64,000 bases of DNA from an uncultured Lachnospiraceae bacterium (GCA_947626395.1 CANQRU010000001.1:62001-126000), one strand, 5' to 3'. Shown: positions 44,888-52,918, counted from the stretch's first letter. Notes: a model not told the origin generated them from the sequence alone. Made by a program: numbers and translations.

Positions 44888-45772
44888 ATGATTTCAATTA
44901 AGGAATATAGAAAAGCAGAGAGTCTGGAGGAAGCCTGGGAGCTGAATCAGAAGAGGACCAACCGGATCATCGGCGGTATGATGTGGCTGAAAATGAGCCG
45001 CGGCCGGGTGCAGACGGCTATCGATCTGTCAGGGCTGGGACTGGATACCATCGAAGAGCGGGACGACGCCTTCGTTATCGGCAGTATGGTCACGCTGCGG
45101 CAGCTGGAGACGCACCCGGGCCTGGATGCGTATACGGACGGGGCCGTGAAGGAGGCGCTTCGGCATATCGTGGGCATCCAGTTCCGGAATGGAGCTACCG
45201 TGGGCGGGAGTCTGTTCGGGCGGTACGGATTCTCGGACGTGCTGACCCTGTTCATGACGCTGGATGCGGAAGTGGAACTCTATAAAGGCGGCGTGATCCC
45301 GGTTTCTGTTTTCGCGGAAATGTCCTACGACCGGGATGTGCTGGTGCGCGTGATCGTAAAGAAAAAGCCGGAGAAATACTATTACCAGTCGATCCGAAAT
45401 ACGGATACCGATTTCCCGGCGCTGACCTGCGGGGCGGCGCTTGAGGCCGACGGCAGCCTGCGGCTTTGCTTCGGGGCGCGGCCGCAGAAGGCGATGGTGC
45501 TTTTGAACCGGGACGGTATGCTGGATGGGCTGTGCGCGGGAGAGAATTCTGCCGGGCGCACGGGGAGCGGCACCGTCGAAGCCGGATCGGAGAGCCTTAC
45601 CAGCGCCGGACTGGAAGACGCCGCTATGAAACGCATCGAGGCGATCGGCGTTTACGCGGCGGAGAACATTCCCACCGGCTCGAACATGCGCGGCAGCGCC
45701 GCGTACCGAAGCCACCTGGTGAGGACGTTGGCGTCGCGGGCGGCAGAGCATTTTCTGACGGAGGCACTATGA
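44888..45772 (+). CDS. FAD-binding subunit of a xanthine dehydrogenase-family enzyme
   Basis: 294 residues. The FAD-binding domain (1-180) has IIGGMMWLKMSRGRVQ and IVGIQFRNGATVGGSLFG, followed by the CO-dehydrogenase flavoprotein C-terminal domain. It passes electrons from the 2Fe-2S clusters of the next gene product to NAD or another acceptor. The start at 44888 follows AAAGGAG by 6 bp. Its stop overlaps the next start (ATGA). Residues about 225-250 are a Gly/Ser/Thr/Ala-rich insertion. Confidence 0.85.
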   Translation: MISIKEYRKAESLEEAWELNQKRTNRIIGGMMWLKMSRGRVQTAIDLSGLGLDTIEERDDAFVIGSMVTLRQLETHPGLDAYTDGAVKEALRHIVGIQFRNGATVGGSLFGRYGFSDVLTLFMTLDAEVELYKGGVIPVSVFAEMSYDRDVLVRVIVKKKPEKYYYQSIRNTDTDFPALTCGAALEADGSLRLCFGARPQKAMVLLNRDGMLDGLCAGENSAGRTGSGTVEAGSESLTSAGLEDAAMKRIEAIGVYAAENIPTGSNMRGSAAYRSHLVRTLASRAAEHFLTEAL

Positions 45773-48768
45773 AAATACAGTTTACATTAAACGGCAAAAA
45801 ATACGAGCAGGAGATCCGTCCGGACCTGCTTCTCATCGATCTGGTACGCTCCCTGGGCTGTTACAGCGTGAAACGTGGCTGCGAGACGTCCAACTGCGGC
45901 CTCTGTACCGTCTGGCTGGACGGCCAGCCGGCGTTGTCGTGCTCGGTCCTTGCGGCGAGAGCGGACGGCCATGAAGTCACGACGCTGGAGGGCCTGCAGG
46001 AGGAAGCCGCTGAGTTCGGCGCGTTTATCGCGGATCAGGGGGCGGAGCAGTGCGGCTTCTGCAATCCGGGATTTATGATGAACGCGCTGGCGCTTTTCCG
46101 GGACAATGAAGACCCGTCCGAGCAGGAGATCCGGGAGTACTTGGCGGGAAATCTCTGCCGCTGCTCCGGCTACGAGGGACAGCTGCGGGGGATGATGAAT
46201 TTCCTGGAGTGGCGGAAAGCGCGCGGGAAAGCGGAACCGGAAGGTGACGCGGCAGTCGACACGCCCCCTCAGACCCATCACGAGAAGGAGACCGCCCAGC
46301 CCCTGCGCACGGTCAATAAAACCGTCCGCAAAAAGGACGCTATGCAGCTTCTCACCGGCCAGCCGGTCTACACCGACGACCTGGCGCCGGAGGACTGCCT
46401 GATCGTCAAGGTTCTGCGTTCGCCCCACGCCAACGCGCTGATCGGGCGCATCGACACGGCTAACGCCATGAAGGTGCCGGGGGTGGAGGTCATTTACACA
46501 TGGGAGGACATTCCGGCGGACGCGAAACGCTTCACCTGCGCCGGTCAGACCTACCCGGAAGCCAGTCCCCACGACCGGCTGCTGCTGGACCGCCATGTGC
46601 GTTATGTGGGCGATCCGGTGGCCATCGTGGCCGGTGAGACAGAGAAAGCTGTGGACCGGGCGCTGGCCCTGATCAAAGTGACGTATCAGGTGCTTACGCC
46701 GGTTCTTGATTACCATACCGCCCTCGACAATCCGGTGCTGGTGCATCCGGAGGACAACTGGGAGAGCCTGTGCCCGGTGGGGGCGGATAACCGGAGAAAT
46801 CTGTGCGCCCACGACGAGAGCCGTGGCGGCGACATTGATAAAGTGCTGTCCGAGTGTGACATTGTTCTGGACCGGACCTATCACACGAAGGCGGCCCAGC
46901 AGACCATGATGGAGACGTTCCGGGCTTTCTGTACGATCGACGCCTACGGGCGGCTCCATGTGACCAGTTCGACCCAGATCGTGTTCCATTGCCGCCGCAT
47001 CGTGGCCGCCGCGTTGGGAATTCCCCAGTCGAAGGTCCGGGTGACTAAGCCCAGGATCGGCGGCGGGTTCGGCGCCAAACAGACCGTGGTCGCGGAAATA
47101 TTTCCGGCCTTCGTCACATGGAAGACGAAGAAGCCCAGCAAAATGATCTACACCCGCGAGGAGTGCATGACCGCCTCCACGCCCCGCCACGAGATGGAAA
47201 TGCACGTGCGCCTGGGCGCGATGAAGGACGGCCGCATCCGCGGCATCGATCTGTATACCATTTCCAATACCGGCGCTTACGGCGATCACGGCCCGACGAC
47301 CGTGGGCCTGTCCGGCCACAAATCCATTCCGCTTTACGGAAAGGCGGAGGCATTCCGGTTCGTCAGCGATGTGGTCTACACCAATATCATGGCGGCCGGC
47401 GCGTACCGCGGCTACGGCGCGACCCAAGGGCTTTTCGCGGTGGAGTCGGCGGTCAATGAGCTGGCGGCGGAGCTTCATATGGATCCGTTCGCGCTGCGGG
47501 AGATGAACATTGTCAGGGAAGGCGACGTGATGCCGGCCTATTACGGCGAGCCCAACACCAGCTGCGCCCTGGACAAATGTCTGGCCCGTGTGAAAAAAAT
47601 GAGCGGCTGGGCGGAGAAATTCCCGGTCCGGCGCCTGCCAGACGGCAAGATCCGCGCCATGGGCATGGGCATGGCCATGCAGGGCTCCTGCATTTCCGGT
47701 ATGGATGTGGGAAGCGCCACATTGAAGGTCAATGAAGAGGGCTACTACACGCTGACCATCGGCGCCGCCGACATGGGGACCGGGTGCGACACGATCCTGG
47801 CCCAGATCGCGGCCCAGGTGCTGGAGTGCCCGGTGGACGCCATCACGGTGTTCGGTGCGGACACGGACGCTTCGCCCTACGATTCCGGCTCCTATGCGTC
47901 CAGCACCACATTTGTCACCGGCAAAGCGGTGGAGAAATGCGCCCAGGATCTGCGGGAGCGGATCTGCAAGCTGGGGGCGAAGCTGCTGGGATGTGAGAAG
48001 GAGCAGGTGGAGTTTGACGGGGGGAAGGTGTATGTGCTTGAGGAAGAGGGGGCGGCAAATGCTGCCGGGACGAAAAATGTGTGCGCTGCAATGTCTGTGA
48101 ATGATGCGGGAGCAGCGTATGACGCAGATGTGGCAGTTGTGTGCGGTGCATCTGAACAAGAGAAAAAAGAAGAATGTTTAGAAGACGGCGCAGCGGAAGT
48201 GTCAAAAGTTCAGGATGAAAGGCGAGCCGTTGAGAATCAGTTGCGTTCCGTTTCCCTGCAGGATATCGTCATCGCCTCTATGTGCGGCAACGACATTGCG
48301 CTGGAGACCACTTATACCCACAGTTCCATGGTCTCGCCGCCTCCCTACATGGTAGGCGCGGCCGAGATCGAAGTGGATCCGCAGACCGGCCATGTGGAAG
48401 TGGTAGATTTCTACGCCGCCGTGGACTGCGGCACGCCGATCAATCCGAACCTGGCCCGCGTCCAGGCGGAGGGCGGCATCGTCCAGGGCATCGGCATGGC
48501 GCTGTCCGAGGACATTTCCTATAGTGCTGATGGACGTGTCCATGAGAATTCGCTGATGCAGTATAAGATTCCGGCCAGAACTGATTTCGGGCATATCCAC
48601 GTGGCGTTCGAGAACAGCTACGAGGACGGCGGCCCGTTCGGCGCCAAATCCATCGGCGAGATCGTGATCAACACGCCGCTGCCGTCCATCGCGGACGCGG
48701 TCTATCAGGCCACCGGGAAGCGCTTCTATGAACTGCCGATCCTGCCGGGGCAGGTGGCGGAAGAGTAA
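45769..48768 (+). CDS. Molybdenum hydroxylase: fused 2Fe-2S and Mo-binding subunits (xanthine dehydrogenase family)
   Basis: 999 residues. Residues 1-155 are the two-cluster iron-sulfur subunit: ferredoxin-type C38-x4-C43-x2-C46-x11-C58 and C95-x2-C98 with C130-x-C132. The rest is the molybdopterin-binding subunit with GGGFGAKQ, AYRGYGATQG and EIGEIVIN-like blocks. Together with the FAD subunit it would oxidise xanthine or a similar heterocycle; the fusion order Fe-S/Mo leaves FAD separate. Near residues 755-825 (48.03-48.24 kb) a low-complexity insert (Ala/Val/Glu/Cys) interrupts the domain. GGAGG lies upstream of the overlapping ATG. No XdhC-type maturation factor is adjacent. Confidence 0.87.
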   Translation: MKIQFTLNGKKYEQEIRPDLLLIDLVRSLGCYSVKRGCETSNCGLCTVWLDGQPALSCSVLAARADGHEVTTLEGLQEEAAEFGAFIADQGAEQCGFCNPGFMMNALALFRDNEDPSEQEIREYLAGNLCRCSGYEGQLRGMMNFLEWRKARGKAEPEGDAAVDTPPQTHHEKETAQPLRTVNKTVRKKDAMQLLTGQPVYTDDLAPEDCLIVKVLRSPHANALIGRIDTANAMKVPGVEVIYTWEDIPADAKRFTCAGQTYPEASPHDRLLLDRHVRYVGDPVAIVAGETEKAVDRALALIKVTYQVLTPVLDYHTALDNPVLVHPEDNWESLCPVGADNRRNLCAHDESRGGDIDKVLSECDIVLDRTYHTKAAQQTMMETFRAFCTIDAYGRLHVTSSTQIVFHCRRIVAAALGIPQSKVRVTKPRIGGGFGAKQTVVAEIFPAFVTWKTKKPSKMIYTREECMTASTPRHEMEMHVRLGAMKDGRIRGIDLYTISNTGAYGDHGPTTVGLSGHKSIPLYGKAEAFRFVSDVVYTNIMAAGAYRGYGATQGLFAVESAVNELAAELHMDPFALREMNIVREGDVMPAYYGEPNTSCALDKCLARVKKMSGWAEKFPVRRLPDGKIRAMGMGMAMQGSCISGMDVGSATLKVNEEGYYTLTIGAADMGTGCDTILAQIAAQVLECPVDAITVFGADTDASPYDSGSYASSTTFVTGKAVEKCAQDLRERICKLGAKLLGCEKEQVEFDGGKVYVLEEEGAANAAGTKNVCAAMSVNDAGAAYDADVAVVCGASEQEKKEECLEDGAAEVSKVQDERRAVENQLRSVSLQDIVIASMCGNDIALETTYTHSSMVSPPPYMVGAAEIEVDPQTGHVEVVDFYAAVDCGTPINPNLARVQAEGGIVQGIGMALSEDISYSADGRVHENSLMQYKIPARTDFGHIHVAFENSYEDGGPFGAKSIGEIVINTPLPSIADAVYQATGKRFYELPILPGQVAEE

Positions 48769-48980
48769 GCAAGCCGGATGAACGTGGAAATGAAGAGAGT
48801 CCGCAGAATAGCAGTTTAGTTAGAGAAGTCCTTTGTGTATGATAGGGATTACCATTTAATACGATGGAGTATAAGATGTAATTTATGAAATTTCACTGGT
48901 CTATCGGCTGGTGTCAGATAGTGAAACCAAAAGACAAAAGCAGCGACATTACAACAAACAAAAATCATGGAGGTACGAAA

Positions 48981-49964
48981 ATGGCAAACGACAGACGACC
49001 CGACGACATGACAAGAATCACCACCCCGGAGCTTGCGGAAGCATTTATCAGCAAGCAGGTGAAGGCCCTTCAGGAGCAGATCGGCGATAAGAAGGTTCTT
49101 CTGGCCCTTTCCGGCGGCGTGGACTCCTCGGTAGTGGCGGCGCTCCTGATCCGCGCCGTCGGCCGGCAGCTGGTTTGCGTGCATGTGAACCACGGCCTTC
49201 TGCGCAAGGGCGAGCCGGAGCAGGTGATCGAAGTGTTCCGCAACCAAATGAACGCGAACCTGATCTATGTGGACGCCACTGACCGTTTCTTGGACAAGCT
49301 GGCCGGCATCTCCGAGCCGGAGCAGAAGCGCAAGATCATCGGCGGCGAGTTCATCGAGGTGTTCGCCGAGGAAGCCAGGAAGCTGGACGGGATCGAATTC
49401 CTGGCGCAGGGAACCATCTGGCCGGACATTCTGGAGAGCGAGAAAGGCATCAAGGCCCACCACAACGCCGGCGGTCTGCCGGAGGATATGCAGTTTGAAC
49501 TGGTGGAGCCGGTGAAGATCCTGTTCAAGGACGAGGTCCGCGTGGTCGGAAAGCAGTTGGGCCTGCCGGACAACATGGTCTTCCGTCAGCCGTTCCCCGG
49601 CCCCGGCCTGGGCGTGCGCTGCCCCGGTGCGATCACCCGCGACCGTCTGGAAGCGGTCCGCGAGTCCGACGCGATCCTGCGGGAAGAATTCGCAAAGCAC
49701 GGCCTGGAAGGCAAGGTGTGGCAGTATTTCACCGTCGTGCCGGAGTTCAAATCCACCGGCATCAAGGACGGCAAGCGGGCGTTTGAGTGGGCGGTCATCA
49801 TCCGCGCGGTCAACACGACGGATGCGATGACGGCGACGGTGGAGAACATCCCGTTCGACCTGATGTGCCGCCTGGTGGAGCGGATCACCCACGAGGTGCC
49901 GGGCGTGAACCGGGTACTTTACGACTTTACGCCGAAGCCGACGGGGACGATTGAGTTCGAATAG
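48981..49964 (+). CDS. guaA: GMP synthase, ATP-pyrophosphatase/dimerisation part only
   Basis: 327 residues with P-loop LALSGGVDSSVVAALL, then the GuaA-specific blocks QGTIWPDILES, PFPGPGLGVRCPG and the C-terminal HEVPGVNRVLYDFTPKPTGTIEFE-like end. It converts XMP to GMP with ATP and ammonia. The usual N-terminal glutamine amidotransferase domain (~190 residues) is absent: the start at 48981 (GGAGG 8 bp upstream) opens directly into the ATPase domain. A separate glutaminase subunit must exist, or free ammonia is used. Terminator at 49975. A weak promoter (TATGAT 48838-48843) and a hairpin-forming leader (TTTCA/TGAAA and CTATC/GATAG near 48890-48927) precede it. Confidence 0.93.
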   Translation: MANDRRPDDMTRITTPELAEAFISKQVKALQEQIGDKKVLLALSGGVDSSVVAALLIRAVGRQLVCVHVNHGLLRKGEPEQVIEVFRNQMNANLIYVDATDRFLDKLAGISEPEQKRKIIGGEFIEVFAEEARKLDGIEFLAQGTIWPDILESEKGIKAHHNAGGLPEDMQFELVEPVKILFKDEVRVVGKQLGLPDNMVFRQPFPGPGLGVRCPGAITRDRLEAVRESDAILREEFAKHGLEGKVWQYFTVVPEFKSTGIKDGKRAFEWAVIIRAVNTTDAMTATVENIPFDLMCRLVERITHEVPGVNRVLYDFTPKPTGTIEFE

Positions 49965-49974
49965 TAGAATTTTT

Positions 49975-50012
49975 GGCCGGGAATCCAGTATTTAAGCGGA
50001 TTTCCGGCCTTT
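49975..50012 (+). terminator. Terminator of guaA
   Basis: GGCCGGGAATCC (49975-49986) pairs with GGATTTCCGGCC (49998-50009) with one wobble, followed by a short T-run. Confidence 0.82.
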
Positions 50013-50025
50013 CCGTATGACCCCG

Positions 50026-50045
50026 TGACACTAATATGACACTAA
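50026..50045. repeat. TGACACTAA direct repeat (possible integrase arm sites)
   Basis: TGACACTAA occurs at 50026-50034 and 50037-50045, 11 bp apart, between the guaA terminator and the recombinase side. Short direct repeats of this kind next to a tyrosine recombinase are candidates for arm-type binding sites; this is inference. Confidence 0.4.
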
Positions 50046-50076
50046 GAAATCAAGTCGCTACTCTCATTACCTACCC

Positions 50077-50105
50077 TTGCAATCAGCGCAAAGCTGTGAT
50101 AGAAT
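50077..50105 (+). promoter_or_regulatory. Promoter of the small membrane peptide mRNA
   Basis: TTGCAA (50077-50082) and TAGAAT (50100-50105) with a 17-bp spacer. The predicted start near 50112 is just before the motif GGTGTCACCGA. Confidence 0.7.
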
Positions 50106-50111
50106 ACCTAT

Positions 50112-50215
50112 GGGTGTCACCGAGATGGTGGACGGCTGGCCCTCTTCGGAGGGACTGTGACCCTCCGTTTACATAGAAACCCGCAAGGGAATCGAAGGAA
50201 GGGAGGGCTGAAGCT
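50112..50215 (+). promoter_or_regulatory. Structured leader of the small peptide mRNA
   Basis: CCCTC-TTCG-GAGGG (50140-50153) and the alternative CGGAGGG/CCCTCCG (50147-50153 with 50161-50167) are mutually exclusive. The free CCCTCC can also pair with the ribosome site GGGAGGG (50201-50207). The leader opens with GGTGTCACCGA and GACGGCTGGCCC, a motif shared with the opposing RNA. Confidence 0.55.
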
Positions 50216-50320
50216 ATGTTGACGATTGAAGGCCTTTTGGCAGTGCTCAGCTTCGGACTGGCCTGCTTTAGCGTCGGATACGCCATCGGACGCAAAGATA
50301 ATGAGAAGACGCAGAAATAG
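50216..50320 (+). CDS. 34-residue hydrophobic peptide, type I toxin-like
   Basis: MLTIEGLLAVLSFGLACF begins a single membrane helix (about residues 4-25), followed by a charged tail (GRKDNEKTQK). Size, one membrane helix and charged C-terminus resemble type I toxins of Firmicutes (holin-like, Fst/TxpA class) without clear identity. GGGAGGG lies 8 bp upstream. The gene is flanked by two convergent promoters and ends inside a perfect bidirectional terminator. It sits between guaA and the recombinase gene. Confidence 0.65.
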   Translation: MLTIEGLLAVLSFGLACFSVGYAIGRKDNEKTQK

Positions 50321-50400
50321 CCGCCCCGACCCGGAAAGTTGAGCGGCTATTTCAGTTACTAATTTTCTTGGGCCAGCCGTCTATCGGTGGCACCTTTTCT
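50313..50400 (-). ncRNA. Putative convergent antisense RNA of the small peptide locus
   Basis: A promoter on the minus strand (TTGAAA 50430-50435, 17 bp, TATAGT 50407-50412) would start an RNA near 50400 that runs toward the peptide gene and ends at the shared terminator, about 88 nt. It opens with GGTGCCACCGA and GACGGCTGGCCC, nearly the same motif as the peptide mRNA leader. No ORF is visible in it. Confidence 0.55.
50315..50352. terminator. Bidirectional terminator shared by the two convergent RNAs
   Basis: Perfect 10-bp inverted repeat AAATAGCCGC (50315-50324) and GCGGCTATTT (50343-50352); the arms themselves give T-rich ends in both directions. It overlaps the peptide's stop codon. Confidence 0.82.
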
Positions 50401-50406
50401 ATCTTT

Positions 50407-50435
50407 ACTATATCACATATCCCTGGCTGTTTCAA
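50407..50435 (-). promoter_or_regulatory. Promoter of the antisense RNA
   Basis: TTGAAA (50430-50435) and TATAGT (50407-50412) on the minus strand, 17-bp spacer. The -35 overlaps the recombinase stop codon. Confidence 0.7.
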
Positions 50436-51595
50436 GCCTCATTTTCCACAGAATCAGGTTTGCGTTCCAGCGACTGCATGGCTGCTGTTTCTTCCGGCGT
50501 TTCCCTTCCTGCGCTGGGGCGCCTCAGCTCGTTCAACGCCACAGCGAGCGCCGCATCCTTGTCGGGGTACAGATGGGCATAGGTATCAAGAGTGGTCTTT
50601 ACCGACTCGTGGCCGAGCCGTTCCGATATCTGTACGATGTTGAATCCCATCTCGATCAGCAGGCTTGCGTGGCTATGCCGGAGGTCATGCACCCTGATCG
50701 GATCCAGGCCCGCACGTTCGGCGCCGGCCTTCAGCTCCTTATCAAGGCTTGACTTTGTAAAATAGAAGATCCTGTCCCCTGGCTGGATGCCGTATATCTT
50801 GGATATATATTCGTGGATCTCATCATACAGGAAATCCGGGATGGACAGCGTCCGTATGCTCCGCGGTGTCTTCGGCTCCAGGATCAGCTCCACTCCCTTC
50901 ACTTTTGCAAAGTTTTTGGTTATGGACAGCTTTTTGCTCGCAAGCAGATCGGCCGGCGTGAGGGCCAGGAGCTCCCCTTCGCGGATGCCGGTATAAAATA
51001 GGATGTCGAAAGCGAGCCGTAGCGCTGACTTCCGGATCTGGCCGGAGAAACGCTCATATTCTTCCCTCGTCCAGATCTTCATCTTGTCGGCGTGGCTTCT
51101 TCCCATGCTGCCGGCCACCCGGCAGGGATTGACTGGAAGAGAGTAGTGAAGCACCGCATAGTTTAAGATGGCCGATAACTGATTGTTGACCGTTTTAATA
51201 TACGTCTGTGAATATGGCTTTCCATTCTCATCACGATACGATATGATCTCGTTTTGCCATTTGCGGATCTTTATGGTATCAATATCGCAAGTACGGAGTT
51301 TGGAGAAGTACGGAAGGACCTTTGTGTCGATAATATGCTTCTTGGTCTCCATGGTCGTCGGCTTCAGCCGGTTCTCCATATCTTTCATGTAGTTCTCCAC
51401 CAGGTTTGAGAACAGAATGTCGCAGCCGTTTTTCTGCAGATCGAGATAAATATCCTCATAGTCCTTGGCGGCGCGCTTTGTCTCAAATCCTCTTTTACAT
51501 ATCTGCCGTTTGGTTCCGGTCCAATCTGTTATATAGAATTTTGCTCGCCATCGGATGGTTTTCCCGTCCTTTAAGGTGTATTTGTATGCTGGCAT
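50432..51595 (-). CDS. Tyrosine recombinase/integrase
   Basis: 387 residues. The N-terminal arm-binding domain (KYTLKDGKTIRWRAKFYI), a core-binding SAM-like domain, and the catalytic domain with Arg (YTGIREGELL), HxxR (HDLRHSHASLL), and LGHESVKTTLDTYAH with the nucleophile Tyr are all intact. Acts in integration and excision of an element. It sits near the guaA 3' end, a known insertion target for islands. The start at 51595 is used because the upstream gene's TGA is 1 bp before it, with GAGG further upstream. Confidence 0.92.
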   Translation of the reverse strand: MPAYKYTLKDGKTIRWRAKFYITDWTGTKRQICKRGFETKRAAKDYEDIYLDLQKNGCDILFSNLVENYMKDMENRLKPTTMETKKHIIDTKVLPYFSKLRTCDIDTIKIRKWQNEIISYRDENGKPYSQTYIKTVNNQLSAILNYAVLHYSLPVNPCRVAGSMGRSHADKMKIWTREEYERFSGQIRKSALRLAFDILFYTGIREGELLALTPADLLASKKLSITKNFAKVKGVELILEPKTPRSIRTLSIPDFLYDEIHEYISKIYGIQPGDRIFYFTKSSLDKELKAGAERAGLDPIRVHDLRHSHASLLIEMGFNIVQISERLGHESVKTTLDTYAHLYPDKDAALAVALNELRRPSAGRETPEETAAMQSLERKPDSVENEA

Positions 51596-51596
51596 G

Positions 51597-52247
51597 TCAA
51601 ATATCCTCTGATGAATTGATAATACGAGCAAGTATCTCGTAAATGTATTCCGGCTCCTTAGTTTCTAACGGATACTGCTGTTCTCCAAACTGAAATGCAA
51701 TGCCATTTTGATATGGGGTAACAGCCGATAAAGCCGAGAGCTTCTTATCAAATGCTCCCTTATTCCCTGAAAATACCACTCTTTTATTGGTGACGGAGAG
51801 GATCCCCGGGGTCCTTTCCTGCACATCTCCCCTGATCGGCGCTGCTTTCTGCGCCCCTACCCTTACGGACATCCCTTTTGCAATCCTTATGCTGGTTCCA
51901 CGACTTCCGCCGGCGTAACCAACTACCACATTTTTGGTCTTTACGAAAGTGGCAGGTCCGCAATAATGACAGATCTCGCCGTTGCTGAGCATGAGATTCG
52001 AGGATACGATTACAGGAAGCTCCTCTGAGTCGTCCAGCTCCCTGGGTCTGTTTCCCCAGATTCGCTCACCCTTGATCGCAGCTATCAGATATCGAATCGT
52101 ATCGATGATCCATCCTATGAAGAATAATCCCATTGTGCATAGGTATAGAATCCCCATGCCAGTTTTCTTTTCCCTGAACTTATGAATTCCTGCCCATCCA
52201 AATAGGAAGCAGATCAAAAAATCTGTCCATGCCGCAGTCCATTTCAT
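51597..52247 (-). CDS. TM2-domain membrane protein with a PH/GRAM-like C-terminal domain
   Basis: 216 residues. Two membrane helices near the N-terminus (WTDFLICFLFGWAGIHKF and LCTMGLFFIGWIIDTIRYL) match the TM2 domain. A short CHYCG knuckle follows, then a beta-rich domain with GILSVTNKRVVFSG, typical of bacterial PH/GRAM-like domains. Stop and recombinase start are separated by 1 bp, so the two are translated together. Function unknown; similar proteins are common in mobile elements. Confidence 0.7.
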   Translation of the reverse strand: MKWTAAWTDFLICFLFGWAGIHKFREKKTGMGILYLCTMGLFFIGWIIDTIRYLIAAIKGERIWGNRPRELDDSEELPVIVSSNLMLSNGEICHYCGPATFVKTKNVVVGYAGGSRGTSIRIAKGMSVRVGAQKAAPIRGDVQERTPGILSVTNKRVVFSGNKGAFDKKLSALSAVTPYQNGIAFQFGEQQYPLETKEPEYIYEILARIINSSEDI

Positions 52248-52307
52248 GATTTTCTTCCTCCTGCAATATTTTGCTTTATCTCGTCCCCCGGTACCACGCG
52301 AGGGATA

Positions 52308-52673
52308 TTATTTTGCCTGCTTCAGGGATGCGTCCGCTGCAACGGACTCCTCCTGATAACGCTTCAAATAACCCTTCAGTTCTCCGCGGAACTCAATCTG
52401 GGCTTCCGGCGGGAGCTGGTGGATGAGTGAAAGCCACTCAGCATCCTCTTTCGGGATGTCGAGAGAGGGATTTGCTCTCCCAGTAAGCAAATAGTATGAA
52501 CTCATATTAAGAAATTCGGAAATGGGGATTATGTATTCGGCGGGTATTGACCGCCCTAATTTCAACCAGTTGTTGACAGTAGAGGTTGAAACACCTATAG
52601 AAGCGGCGAGCCCTTTCTGTGTAGTCCCTTTTCCGGTTTTCAATGCTTCAACAATCCGCTCGTTGACAGTCAT
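52308..52673 (-). CDS. XRE-family (CI-like) repressor
   Basis: 121 residues from the preferred start at 52673 (GGAGA upstream). Helix-turn-helix [21 protein letters not shown] (in part); the C-terminal region is helical and Glu-rich. Two 16-bp operator-like palindromes lie directly upstream over its promoter, so it probably represses itself. The longer open frame to 52799 covers the operators and is unlikely. Likely the control gene of the element carrying the recombinase. Confidence 0.82.
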   Translation of the reverse strand: MTVNERIVEALKTGKGTTQKGLAASIGVSTSTVNNWLKLGRSIPAEYIIPISEFLNMSSYYLLTGRANPSLDIPKEDAEWLSLIHQLPPEAQIEFRGELKGYLKRYQEESVAADASLKQAK

Positions 52674-52688
52674 AAAAAATCTCCAAAA

Positions 52689-52757
52689 ATCCCCGAATAG
52701 GTATTGACATATCCCTAAACAGGGATTATTATAAAAGCACATAACAACAAGTTGCAA
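52689..52757 (-). promoter_or_regulatory. Repressor promoter with two operators
   Basis: The palindrome ATCCCT-N4-AGGGAT lies at 52711-52726, with a degenerate copy at 52689-52704; the centres are 22 bp apart. On the minus strand, TATAAT (52728-52733) and TTGCAA (52752-52757, 18-bp spacer) form the promoter; the operators lie at and after the start site. Confidence 0.68.
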
Positions 52758-52918
52758 TAACCCAGGCCAGCCGGCGGCAACCGGAAAAGGCGGGAACACA
52801 AAACAGGCGTCGGAGGATGCATAGCTGCGAACCCATACACCCGCCCCGTCGTTTTGCCAGAATATAACTCTTCATTATTATTCTAACACATTATTGCAAC
52901 TTTTCAAAGTAAAAAAAG

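Noticed and set aside
45787-48159. Long minus-strand open frame (790 codons) opposite the molybdenum hydroxylase
   Set aside because: A shadow of a GC-rich coding region: the plus strand has clear catalytic and cofactor motifs; the minus frame has no ribosome site or recognisable domain. The same holds for long antisense frames at 24896-27091, 7531-8808 and 2155-2937, and for the plus frame at 14567-15832.
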